A stretch of DNA of 9,793 nt from Candidatus Methylomirabilota bacterium. Lineage in GTDB: Bacteria > Methylomirabilota > Methylomirabilia > Methylomirabilales > 2-02-FULL-66-22. A program made the translations under genes and the position numbers. Under the pieces are notes generated by a model. The model was not told the DNA's origin, did not search any database, and saw only the letters and a list, made by a program, of their open reading frames with translations. Below are positions 1 to 5,754 of the stretch, one piece after another; position 1 is the first letter of the stretch, and each line of letters opens with the position of its first letter. The stretch covers positions 1 through 9,793 of the forward strand of contig JACQVO010000294.1 of the NCBI GenBank assembly GCA_016209725.1, in the 5' to 3' direction.

Positions 1-10
1 CCCCTGGGTG

Positions 11-45
11 CCCTCTCCCACACCCGGAGGGTACCTGGGAGAGGG
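11..45. repeat. GC-rich palindrome, first of a family
   Basis: Arms 11-20 (CCCTCTCCCA) and 36-45 (TGGGAGAGGG) form a perfect 10-bp inverted repeat around a 15-nt loop. The same pyrimidine core recurs at 61-70 and 476-484, so this looks like a dispersed REP-like intergenic palindrome rather than a one-off. No T-tract follows either arm, so a simple intrinsic terminator is unlikely. Confidence 0.6.
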
Positions 46-63
46 GCCCCAATTCTTGATTCC

Positions 64-112
64 CTCTCCCGGGGACCCGTTGCTCTTCCCAATGCAACGG
101 GTGACGGGAGGG
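64..112. repeat. Two-tier palindrome (REP-like)
   Basis: An inner perfect 9-bp stem pairs 75-83 (ACCCGTTGC) with 94-102 (GCAACGGGT), with a 10-nt loop. An outer stem pairs 64-71 with 105-112, eight pairs including one G-T wobble. Short unpaired bases separate the tiers. This is a large stable cruciform or RNA hairpin in gene-free DNA and shares the CTCTCCC core with its neighbours. Confidence 0.6.
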
Positions 113-385
113 ACAGGGTGAGGGGGCAGTTCCGAGGTGCGAAGCGACTTCGCGAATAATCCGGGTTAGACTCCTGTAGGCCCCATGAGCTGGTTTCGGG
201 TTCATGTGTTGAGAGGTCGGAAAATCGTATCCTTGGCGACCCGGGTACCCAGTCCGCCAGAGGCGGGCGCTGGGTGATCATGGCGGTTCAAGGATTCTCT
301 CGGATCAGTCAACATGACCATTTGTAGTCACCACGACGGATGAAAACCCTGGCGAATTACCCAGGCTCAGGGACCCCCACCCCAG
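113..385. other. Gene-free stretch between palindromes
   Basis: I see no supportable coding region, tRNA or other RNA gene here. The only structure is an imperfect hairpin at 247-275: outer arms ACCCAG (247-252) and CTGGGT (270-275) enclose inner arms CCGCC (254-258) and GGCGG (262-266). The stretch is less GC-rich than its flanks. It could hold the 5' region of a gene lying to the left of the window, but nothing shows this directly. Confidence 0.4.
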
Positions 386-410
386 CCCTCCCCCCAGCGT
401 GGGGGAGGGG
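386..410. repeat. C-run/G-run hairpin
   Basis: CCCTCCCCCC (386-395) and GGGGGAGGGG (401-410) face each other across the 5-nt loop AGCGT. Pairing is near-perfect, needing one bulged or mismatched C because one arm has six Cs against five Gs. It belongs to the same CCCTC..GAGGG family as the other palindromes in the first 515 bases. Confidence 0.5.
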
Positions 411-457
411 AAGGGCGGGGGGATTTTCGTAGCAGGGCTAACTAGGGTCCGTCCGAT

Positions 458-514
458 CCGCCCCCCTCACCCGCGCCTCTCCCCACGAGGGGGAGAGGCC
501 AAGTAAGGGGGCGG
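458..514. repeat. Nested palindrome just after thioesterase stop
   Basis: The inner stem is a perfect 10 bp, GCCTCTCCCC (475-484) with GGGGAGAGGC (490-499), loop ACGAG. An outer perfect 8-bp stem pairs CCGCCCCC (458-465) with GGGGGCGG (507-514). It begins one base past the minus-strand thioesterase stop, so in the transcript it would fold at the 3' end of the gene set. There is no following U-tract, so mRNA 3'-end protection or a REP-like role fits better than a classical intrinsic terminator. Confidence 0.6.
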
Positions 515-515
515 G

Positions 516-905
516 CTATTCTGGGCTCTGAACCTTCGCCAGAAATCGATCCCGCAACACGATCATCCGCTGGTGGCGGCATTCGCCGATCTTGTGTCGG
601 ATGTCATGGGCCACCACGGTGAAGGTGAGCTGCCGGCCCTCGATCGCGACCAGCTCGGCTTCGGCGGAGACGTCGACGCCGACAGGGGTGGCCGCAAGAT
701 GTGAGACATCCAGCCACGTACCGACCGTGGTCTCGCCCGGACCCAGCCGTCCGGCGACGGCGTTTACCGCGGCCGTCTCCAGCAGGGCCACTAGGCTGGG
801 CGTCCCGTACACCGGGACGTCGCCGCTGCCCCAGGCCTCGGCGGTCTTGTCGTGGCTGACCTGCATTGTCGCCTGACCGCGCAAGCCAATCTCTAACCCG
901 CTCAC
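516..905 (-). CDS. FlK-type acyl-CoA thioesterase (hotdog fold)
   Basis: This 129-residue single-domain hotdog protein resembles the fluoroacetyl-CoA thioesterase FlK family, which hydrolyses small acyl-CoAs to the acid and free CoA. Three residues sit where the FlK catalytic set is expected: Thr35 (in GTPSL), Glu43 (in LLETAA) and His69 (in VSHLAATPVG). Their spacings of 8 and 26 equal those of Thr42, Glu50 and His76 in FlK. The C-terminal IGECRHQR is also family-typical. The start is GTG at 905, with GGGAG six bases upstream; the next Met (residue 14) would remove a conserved N-terminal strand. It is the last gene of the minus-strand set, 145 bp after the ferredoxin. Fluoroacetate itself is an unlikely substrate; most family members act on unknown acyl-CoAs. 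The family call is firm, the substrate unknown. Confidence 0.85.
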   Translation of the reverse strand: MSGLEIGLRGQATMQVSHDKTAEAWGSGDVPVYGTPSLVALLETAAVNAVAGRLGPGETTVGTWLDVSHLAATPVGVDVSAEAELVAIEGRQLTFTVVAHDIRHKIGECRHQRMIVLRDRFLAKVQSPE

Positions 906-954
906 CCTATTCTCCCGATTCAGGCGTTATTGCCGATCGTCCCCAACGACAAGC

Positions 955-1030
955 GTTCGGGCGTTCGGTGGTTTTCCACCTCCGGCGGATTCCCGAACTG
1001 CCGAACACTCGGCCATCCGAACTGCCGAAC
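955..1030. repeat. Array of six CCGAAC/GTTCGG hexamers
   Basis: Three pairs of a hexamer, each with an 8-bp internal period, lie in the gap upstream of the thioesterase: GTTCGG at 955 and 963, and CCGAAC at 993 and 1001, then at 1017 and 1025. The second and third pairs are direct repeats 24 bp apart (CCGAACTGCCGAAC twice); the first is inverted to them. Between them, GGTGG (967-971) and CCACC (976-980) form a 5-bp hairpin with a TTTT loop. The regular spacing suggests a protein-binding array or an RNA fold controlling the thioesterase; neither is proven. Confidence 0.55.
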
Positions 1031-1050
1031 GATCTTGACCGCGGGACACC

Positions 1051-1401
1051 TCACGTGCTCTCTACCTGTTTGGCATCCTGACGATAGATGGGAATACGCC
1101 CGGCCGCCTCCTGCTCTGCTAGGTAGGCCTCCAGACCTTCCAGGGGGGCCTGGAACCGGACCACGTTGTTCCCGTGGATCCCGCATTCCAGAAGGCAGCC
1201 CAGGCATTCGGTGCAGACGCCGCGCTTGATCTCGGTGAGGGTCGGCTTGAGACACGGCCGGCCGTCCTCCCCCAGAATCAAGACCGGCCCGGGGCTCTGC
1301 TCGGCGCACACCTTCACGCAGGCCTTCGACTCACACGAGGGGCACTCCGGGGTATGGATAGTGATACTGCCGCCCGAGAGGAGGTGGAACTCCAGGCTCA
1401 T
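1051..1401 (-). CDS. Small ferredoxin-like protein with two Fe-S cysteine motifs
   Basis: This 116-residue protein has nine cysteines. C20, C23, C28 and C32 form C-x2-C-x4-C-x3-C; C63, C66, C69 and C73 form C-x2-C-x2-C-x3-C; C50 is extra. This arrangement predicts two [4Fe-4S] clusters for cytoplasmic electron transfer. The first motif is non-standard (x4 rather than x2, and no proline after its last Cys), so its cluster may differ in potential or be labile. The ATG at 1401 is chosen because GGGAG lies six bases upstream and the reading frame before it is not protein-like. It lies 70 bp after the SucC-like gene on the same strand, which suggests that a redox step accompanies the CoA chemistry. 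No partner oxidoreductase lies in the window. Confidence 0.8.
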   Translation of the reverse strand: MSLEFHLLSGGSITIHTPECPSCESKACVKVCAEQSPGPVLILGEDGRPCLKPTLTEIKRGVCTECLGCLLECGIHGNNVVRFQAPLEGLEAYLAEQEAAGRIPIYRQDAKQVEST

Positions 1402-1471
1402 GTGGGACTCCCGGCATTCCCTGAAGGGACGCAGGGACCGAGAGACAAAGGGACAAAGCCGGAGCGGGAAT

Positions 1472-2743
1472 TCACGGGACACTCCCAGTGGCGTCCCGCC
1501 AGCGCCGGTGCAGCTTGTGAAAGGCCAAGGCGGCGTCGCGCTCGTCCACCTCGCGGCCCAAGAGTTCGACCCAGGGCGACGCGGCGATCCCATGGTCGCG
1601 AAAGACCTGGACGGCCTCCTCGTCATACGCGCCGCGAAAGGCGAAGAGCATGGGAATGTTCGGCTGTCCGCCGGTGGCGGGGAAGACCTCCTTCAGGGCG
1701 GCGACGATCCCCCGGGCGGTATTGTCCAGTTGCTGACTGCTGATGCAGGAGATGAAAAGGTACCCCTGGATCTGAGGCTGGGCCAGGATCACCTTGGTGA
1801 TGCGGTACATCTTGGAGGCCGAGGGGTTTCCCGAGGTGTCGGCGAAGTTGACGGGGTAGTAGCCCAGGGGGACCAGCTCGTCCATCGTCGTCAGGCTGGC
1901 GCCCGTTCCGACGCAGTCGAAGGCAACCGGGATCTTGCCCAGTTCCCGGGCCACCGAGCCGTCGGGGTCGAGCTGGACGAAGTGGGCCGTCCCCCGATGG
2001 TCCCCCACGTCGATCGTCCCGGCGATGACCTCCAGCGGGGTGGGGGGTCGCCCGGTTTCCTCTGTCATGCGAAGGCCGAGCTCCGGATGGCGCCAGATGG
2101 CATCGTCGTCAATGTCCACCCGGGCGTCCGCCGCCACGGGACCCGCGGACGTCAGCGCGACGGGATTGATCTCGACCAGCTTGCAGTCGAACTGCCGGTA
2201 GGTCCGGTACAGGCTGCACAGCACCGGCGCCAGGCTGAGTATGTCGGCGCTGGTCGCGCCGGGCGTTTTTCTGAGGATGTTCCTGGCGGCGTGATCGAGG
2301 AGGCCCTCCCGGATGTTGACGGGCGTCCGGAGGACCTGGCGCGGATCCTGCGCCGCCGTCTCCTCGATATCCACGCCGCCCGTGAGAGAGACCAACACCA
2401 CGGGCTGGCGACGCGACGGGTCCGCGGTCACGGCGAGATAGATCTCCCGCCGGATCTCCAGGCGCTCTTCGACGAGGATCGCCTCCACCGGGATCCCGTG
2501 GAGGGGCTCTCGGAAGAGGGCGCGGGCCGCCATCCTCACCTCCTCCAGAGTCGTCGCGAACCGGATGCCGCCGGACTTGCCTCGCCTCCCGGCGAGGACC
2601 TGCGCCTTGATGGCCACCGGCAGGCCGATCTCCTGGGCGATCTTCGCCGCCTGGATCGGGTCCCGCACCGCCCGGCCCCGGGGCACGGGGATCCCCATCC
2701 CACGCAGCAGCTCCTTGCCCTGATATTCGTAGAGTCTCGCCAT
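1472..2743 (-). CDS. Succinyl-CoA ligase beta-like ATP-grasp protein
   Basis: This 423-residue protein (E. coli SucC is about 388) has the N-terminal ATP-grasp domain of ADP-forming acyl-CoA ligases. It shows Lys46 in the PVAIKAQV strand, the glycine-rich loop GRRGKSGG (52-59), EINP (191-194) and Asp207, the last two being the usual Mg-nucleotide ligands. The C-terminal ligase domain is divergent. The NGAGLA segment reads VGTGAS (278-283), although TMD follows; NF-D (299-302) is kept; and the FGGI loop is replaced by FISCISSQQ (330-338). A nucleotide-driven acid:CoA ligation is likely, but succinate specificity cannot be assumed. No SucD-like alpha subunit lies in the window. The start ATG at 2743 has only a weak GAGA upstream. 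Beta subunits of malate or citrate CoA ligases are alternatives. Confidence 0.8.
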   Translation of the reverse strand: MARLYEYQGKELLRGMGIPVPRGRAVRDPIQAAKIAQEIGLPVAIKAQVLAGRRGKSGGIRFATTLEEVRMAARALFREPLHGIPVEAILVEERLEIRREIYLAVTADPSRRQPVVLVSLTGGVDIEETAAQDPRQVLRTPVNIREGLLDHAARNILRKTPGATSADILSLAPVLCSLYRTYRQFDCKLVEINPVALTSAGPVAADARVDIDDDAIWRHPELGLRMTEETGRPPTPLEVIAGTIDVGDHRGTAHFVQLDPDGSVARELGKIPVAFDCVGTGASLTTMDELVPLGYYPVNFADTSGNPSASKMYRITKVILAQPQIQGYLFISCISSQQLDNTARGIVAALKEVFPATGGQPNIPMLFAFRGAYDEEAVQVFRDHGIAASPWVELLGREVDERDAALAFHKLHRRWRDATGSVP

Positions 2744-2863
2744 GCTGTCTCAGGGAGTCGGAAGGCCCGCCATGATTTTGCAGAGGGATAGGGGATCCGT
2801 GAGGGGTGAGGATCCAGGCCGTCTCATTGCGCGTCCAGCCGCCATCTGCCCCCGTGCGTTGGG

Positions 2864-3655
2864 TTATCGCCCCTGGAACTTCGGGGGGCGTCTGGCCAGG
2901 AAAGCCTCCAGTCCCTCTTTGAAGTCCCGGCTGCTGAAGCCCTTGACGAAGTGCTCCTGGATCCCCCGCGGAGGCCGGCGATGGCCCTCGATGGCGATCC
3001 AATTCACCGCCTGCTTGGCATGGCGGATCGTGAGTGGGGCATTGGCGCCGATCTGGCGGACCAGCGAGATGGTGAACCCTTCCAATTCGGCATCCGCCAC
3101 CACATGATTCACCAGCCCTACCCGGAGGGCCCGTGGCGCGTCCAGGGGCTGCCCGCTGAAGAGGATCTCCTTGGCCACGGCCGGTCCCACCAGGCTGACG
3201 AGGCGGGTGGCCGCGCCGGGATTGACGGCGGCGCCCAGTTTGGCCGCCGGGATGCCGAGGTGGGCGGACTCCCCCGCCAGGCGGAGATCGCAGGCAACCG
3301 CGATGTGACACCCCCCGCCCATGGCGTAGCCCTGGATCATGGCGATCACCGGGATCGGGCAGCGCACCAGGCTGTCCAGGGCGCGGACGACCAACGTCTC
3401 GTAGGCCCGCGCCGCCTTGGGATCGGTGAAGCGGGGCAGCTCGCTGATGTCGGCGCCCGAGGCGAAGGCTTTGCCGCCGGCGCCGCTCAAGACAATTGCG
3501 CGGATGCTGCGCTGGCGTAGCAGGCGGCGAACGAGCCTCGGCAGGTCGGCCCACATCCGGCTGCTGATGGCGTTCCTGACGTGGGGCCGGTTGAAGATGA
3601 GGCGGGCGTAGGTCTCGCTCTCTTCGACCAGGATTTCAGGCGCCTGTCCTTGCAT
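2864..3655 (-). CDS. Enoyl-CoA hydratase/isomerase-family (crotonase fold) protein
   Basis: This 263-residue protein has normal crotonase length. The fold is clear from FASGADI (64-70) and GYAMGGG (109-115), which form the oxyanion hole for an acyl-CoA thioester. The two glutamates that catalyse hydration in classical enoyl-CoA hydratases are absent: His117 stands at the first (GGGCHIAVACD) and Ala137 follows GIP at the second. A hydratase label is therefore unsafe; isomerase, decarboxylase or hydrolase activity on an acyl-CoA is more plausible. The region 155-212 resembles, from memory, the methylmalonyl-CoA decarboxylase branch (ELIF..P..A.RAL.VG..NHVV), but the His and Tyr implicated there are not seen at the expected places. 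Start ATG 3655 has a strong GAGGTG five bases upstream. It lies 49 bp after leuB and 120 bp before the SucC-like gene, all minus strand. Confidence 0.88.
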   Translation of the reverse strand: MQGQAPEILVEESETYARLIFNRPHVRNAISSRMWADLPRLVRRLLRQRSIRAIVLSGAGGKAFASGADISELPRFTDPKAARAYETLVVRALDSLVRCPIPVIAMIQGYAMGGGCHIAVACDLRLAGESAHLGIPAAKLGAAVNPGAATRLVSLVGPAVAKEILFSGQPLDAPRALRVGLVNHVVADAELEGFTISLVRQIGANAPLTIRHAKQAVNWIAIEGHRRPPRGIQEHFVKGFSSRDFKEGLEAFLARRPPKFQGR

Positions 3656-3704
3656 GGCCGCACCTCAGTCGGCGACGGGAGGGGCAGTCGTTCCCTCCCG
3701 CGCC

Positions 3705-4787
3705 CTACGCCTCCCCGCCGGCGAGGACCGCCTCGGTGATGCGATCCCCCATCTCACGGGTCCCGACTCTCCGGGTGCCGGGCTGCTGGATGTCCGGCGT
3801 CCGGTAGCCCTGGTCCAGGGCGCGGCTCACCGCGGACTCGATGGCGGCGGCGGCCAGGGCTGCCCCCAGGGAGTACTCCAGAAGCATGGCGGCCGACAGA
3901 ATGGCCGCGATGGGGTTGGCGGCGTCTTGGCCCGCGATGTCCGGGGCGCTCCCGTGGATCGGCTCGTACAGGCCGACGCCGGCTCCCAGGCTCGCCGAGG
4001 GCAGGAGGCCGATGGAGCCGGTCAGCATGGCGGCCTCGTCGCTCAGGATGTCCCCGAAGGTGTTCTCGGCCACCAGGACGTCGAACCCCGTGGGATGCCG
4101 CAGGAGTTGCATGGAGGCATTGTCCACATACATATGGTCCAGGCGAACTTCGGGGAAGCCCGCGCCGACCTCCGTCACGATACGCCGCCACAACTCGGAG
4201 CTCGCCAGCACATTCGCCTTGTCCACAGAGGTCAGATGCTTGCGACGCCGGTTGGCCGCATCGAAGGCGACCTTGGCGATCCGCTCGATCTCCGGCCGCG
4301 TGTACACCAGGGTGTCCACGCCGCGCTCGCCCTCGGGGCCCGTCTGGATGCCTTTGGGTTGGCCGAAGTACAAGCCCCCGGTCAACTCCCGGACGACGAG
4401 GATGTCCACCCCCTCGATCACCTCCCGCTTCAGGGTCGAGGCGTCCACCAGGGCGGGGAAGAGCCTGGCGGGCCGGAGGTTGGCATAGAGATCAAGCGCC
4501 TTGCGGAGAGCCAGGATCCCCTGCTCGGGGCGAATATTGCGCGGCAGGGTATCCCAATGGGGGCCGCCGACGGCGCCGAAGAGGATGGCGTCGGCCCGCT
4601 GGCACACGGCCAGGGTGTGGTCAGGCAGGGGTGTGCCGATGGCCTCATAGGCGGTGCCGCCGACGGGGGCCTCCTCGAACGTGAGCGCCAGATGGAATTT
4701 TTCCGCAGTCGCGCGGAGGACCTTCACCGCCTCGCGCGTGACCTCTGGACCGATGCCGTCGCCGGGAAGCACCGCGATGGTGGCCAT
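3705..4787 (-). CDS. leuB: 3-isopropylmalate dehydrogenase
   Basis: This 360-residue protein oxidises and decarboxylates 3-isopropylmalate to 4-methyl-2-oxopentanoate, the third step of leucine synthesis, in the cytoplasm with NAD+ and Mg2+ or Mn2+. It begins with the GDGIGPEV loop (9-16). Substrate arginines are seen at 95, 105 and 133, the catalytic pair is Tyr140 (GLYFG) and Lys190 (VDKANV), and metal aspartates are 222, 246 and 250 in the ENTFGDILSDEA signature. HGSAPDIAGQDAANP (278-292) has Asp-Ile where NADP-dependent isocitrate dehydrogenases have Lys-Tyr, so NAD is expected. Start ATG 4787 is preceded by GAGG with six bases between; the open frame runs 100 codons further upstream but is not protein-like. 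No leuA, leuC or leuD lies nearby. It leads the minus-strand gene set. Confidence 0.95.
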   Translation of the reverse strand: MATIAVLPGDGIGPEVTREAVKVLRATAEKFHLALTFEEAPVGGTAYEAIGTPLPDHTLAVCQRADAILFGAVGGPHWDTLPRNIRPEQGILALRKALDLYANLRPARLFPALVDASTLKREVIEGVDILVVRELTGGLYFGQPKGIQTGPEGERGVDTLVYTRPEIERIAKVAFDAANRRRKHLTSVDKANVLASSELWRRIVTEVGAGFPEVRLDHMYVDNASMQLLRHPTGFDVLVAENTFGDILSDEAAMLTGSIGLLPSASLGAGVGLYEPIHGSAPDIAGQDAANPIAAILSAAMLLEYSLGAALAAAAIESAVSRALDQGYRTPDIQQPGTRRVGTREMGDRITEAVLAGGEA

Positions 4788-4855
4788 GGGATTCCTCGAT
4801 TGAGGGACGGGTGGATAGGTTTCTCCCCGCGTGGTCCCGCCTCGCGGATCACTCC

Positions 4856-4885
4856 CTTCTAACACGCAGGCCGAAAGAGGGTCAA
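4856..4885 (-). promoter_or_regulatory. Candidate sigma70-type promoter for leuB
   Basis: On the minus strand TTGACC (4885-4880) is followed after 18 bp by TAGAAG (4861-4856), matching the -35 at 5 of 6 and the -10 at 4 of 6 positions. Transcription would begin near 4849, giving a leader of about 60 nt before leuB. It is divergent from the engB promoter. The match is moderate and not unique in DNA of this kind. Confidence 0.35.
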
Positions 4886-4946
4886 GCGCAATTCGAATGG
4901 TCGCGGGGTCCAGGCGAGGGTGAGCGCGAGGTTCTCGTGCCTCGGG

Positions 4947-4975
4947 TTGACTGGCCTCCGGCATCATGGTATCAG
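4947..4975 (+). promoter_or_regulatory. Candidate sigma70-type promoter for engB
   Basis: TTGACT (4947-4952, 5 of 6) and TATCAG (4970-4975, 4 of 6) are separated by an optimal 17 bp. The predicted start near 4982 gives a leader of roughly 95 nt before engB. It lies in the 289-bp divergent gap shared with leuB, about 60 bp from the leuB candidate -35, so the two promoters would fire back to back. Confidence 0.45.
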
Positions 4976-5076
4976 CAACGCAATGCTGCCCCGCCGTGGG
5001 GGCGGGCGGCGTGGAGAGTTTCGTTGGATCTCTGATACCGTGCGCAGCACATGACAGCATCGGCGGAGGAGAGCGC

Positions 5077-5730
5077 ATGCGTGTCACGGCCGCGTCGTTC
5101 CTGCTGAGCGCCGGGCGCCACGATCAGTTTCCCCGGACGGCGTGGCCCGAGATCGCCTTTGCGGGCCGCTCCAATGTCGGCAAGTCGTCCATGATCAACC
5201 GGCTGCTCGGCCGCCGGAATCTGGCCCGCACCAGCAACACGCCCGGCCGGACCCGCACCATCAACTTCTACCAGGTGAACGAACAGTGCCTGTTCGTGGA
5301 CCTGCCGGGCTACGGATACGCCAAGGTCTCGCGGAGCGTGCAGGAATCCTGGTGGGCTCTGGTGGAGAGCTACCTGACGGAACGGGCTCAACTTCGCGGG
5401 GTGATCCACATCGAGGATGCCCGCCACCCCCCGACCCCGCAGGATCGAGAGCTTCAGGCCTTCCTGGCCGCCGTGGGCGTGCCCTCTCTGGTGGTCCTGA
5501 CCAAGGCGGACAAGGTGGCGCGAGGCCAGCGGACGGCGGTGCGGGCCGCCGCCGCCACGGCGCTGATCCTCCCCTCTCCCGAGGCCGTCCTGTTCTTTTC
5601 GGCCGAAACGGGCGAGGGCCTCCCCGAGCTCTGGCGGGCCATCGGGGAGCGCCTCCGGGCCCCGGCCCGCCGCCTGACACCCCCGGGGCCCACGGCGGGG
5701 AGAGAGCGGGCGCGCCCAGATTCACGTTGA
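5077..5730 (+). CDS. engB: Ribosome-assembly GTPase EngB/YsxC/YihA
   Basis: This 217-residue TrmE-Era-EngA-EngB-Septin family GTPase acts in large-ribosomal-subunit maturation and is usually essential. All GTPase motifs are present: G1 GRSNVGKS (30-37), G2 threonines in TPGRTRTINF (55-64), G3 DLPG (75-78) followed by YGYA, G4 TKAD (142-145) and G5 SAETG (175-179). The N-terminus MRVTAASFLLSAG is typical. Start ATG 5077 has a strong GGAGG (5065-5069) seven bases upstream; the longer open frame from 4966 would add 37 unlikely residues. Residues 194-217 are a Pro/Arg-rich tail of the kind that varies in the family. Its stop is 24 bp from the stop of a convergent integrase, so this 3' end may be, or flank, an attachment site. 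Confidence 0.96.
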   Translation: MRVTAASFLLSAGRHDQFPRTAWPEIAFAGRSNVGKSSMINRLLGRRNLARTSNTPGRTRTINFYQVNEQCLFVDLPGYGYAKVSRSVQESWWALVESYLTERAQLRGVIHIEDARHPPTPQDRELQAFLAAVGVPSLVVLTKADKVARGQRTAVRAAAATALILPSPEAVLFFSAETGEGLPELWRAIGERLRAPARRLTPPGPTAGRERARPDSR

Positions 5731-5754
5731 CGGCTGGGATGAAATGACGCGGAC

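Noticed and set aside
280..310. GGTTCAAGG as a possible tRNA T-loop (and the ATTCGAAT at 4890-4897)
   Set aside because: No matching acceptor, anticodon or D arms can be built around either, so no tRNA gene is called.
993..1030. Short regular repeats as a possible CRISPR array
   Set aside because: Units are only 14 bp with a 10-bp gap, and no cas genes are present; it fits a binding-site array better.
1166..2791. Long plus-strand open frame of 541 codons opposite the ferredoxin and SucC-like genes
   Set aside because: It is antisense to two genes with clear family motifs; its Gly/Arg/Asp-rich composition is the shadow of GC-rich third positions and it contains no motif.
2109..3554. Minus-strand frame of 481 codons across the crotonase/SucC-like boundary
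   Set aside because: It is out of frame with both recognised genes and is low-complexity Arg/Gly/Pro sequence.
3654..4862. Plus-strand open frame of 402 codons opposite leuB
   Set aside because: It mirrors leuB; the minus-strand frame has every LeuB signature and a good ribosome site, this one has none.
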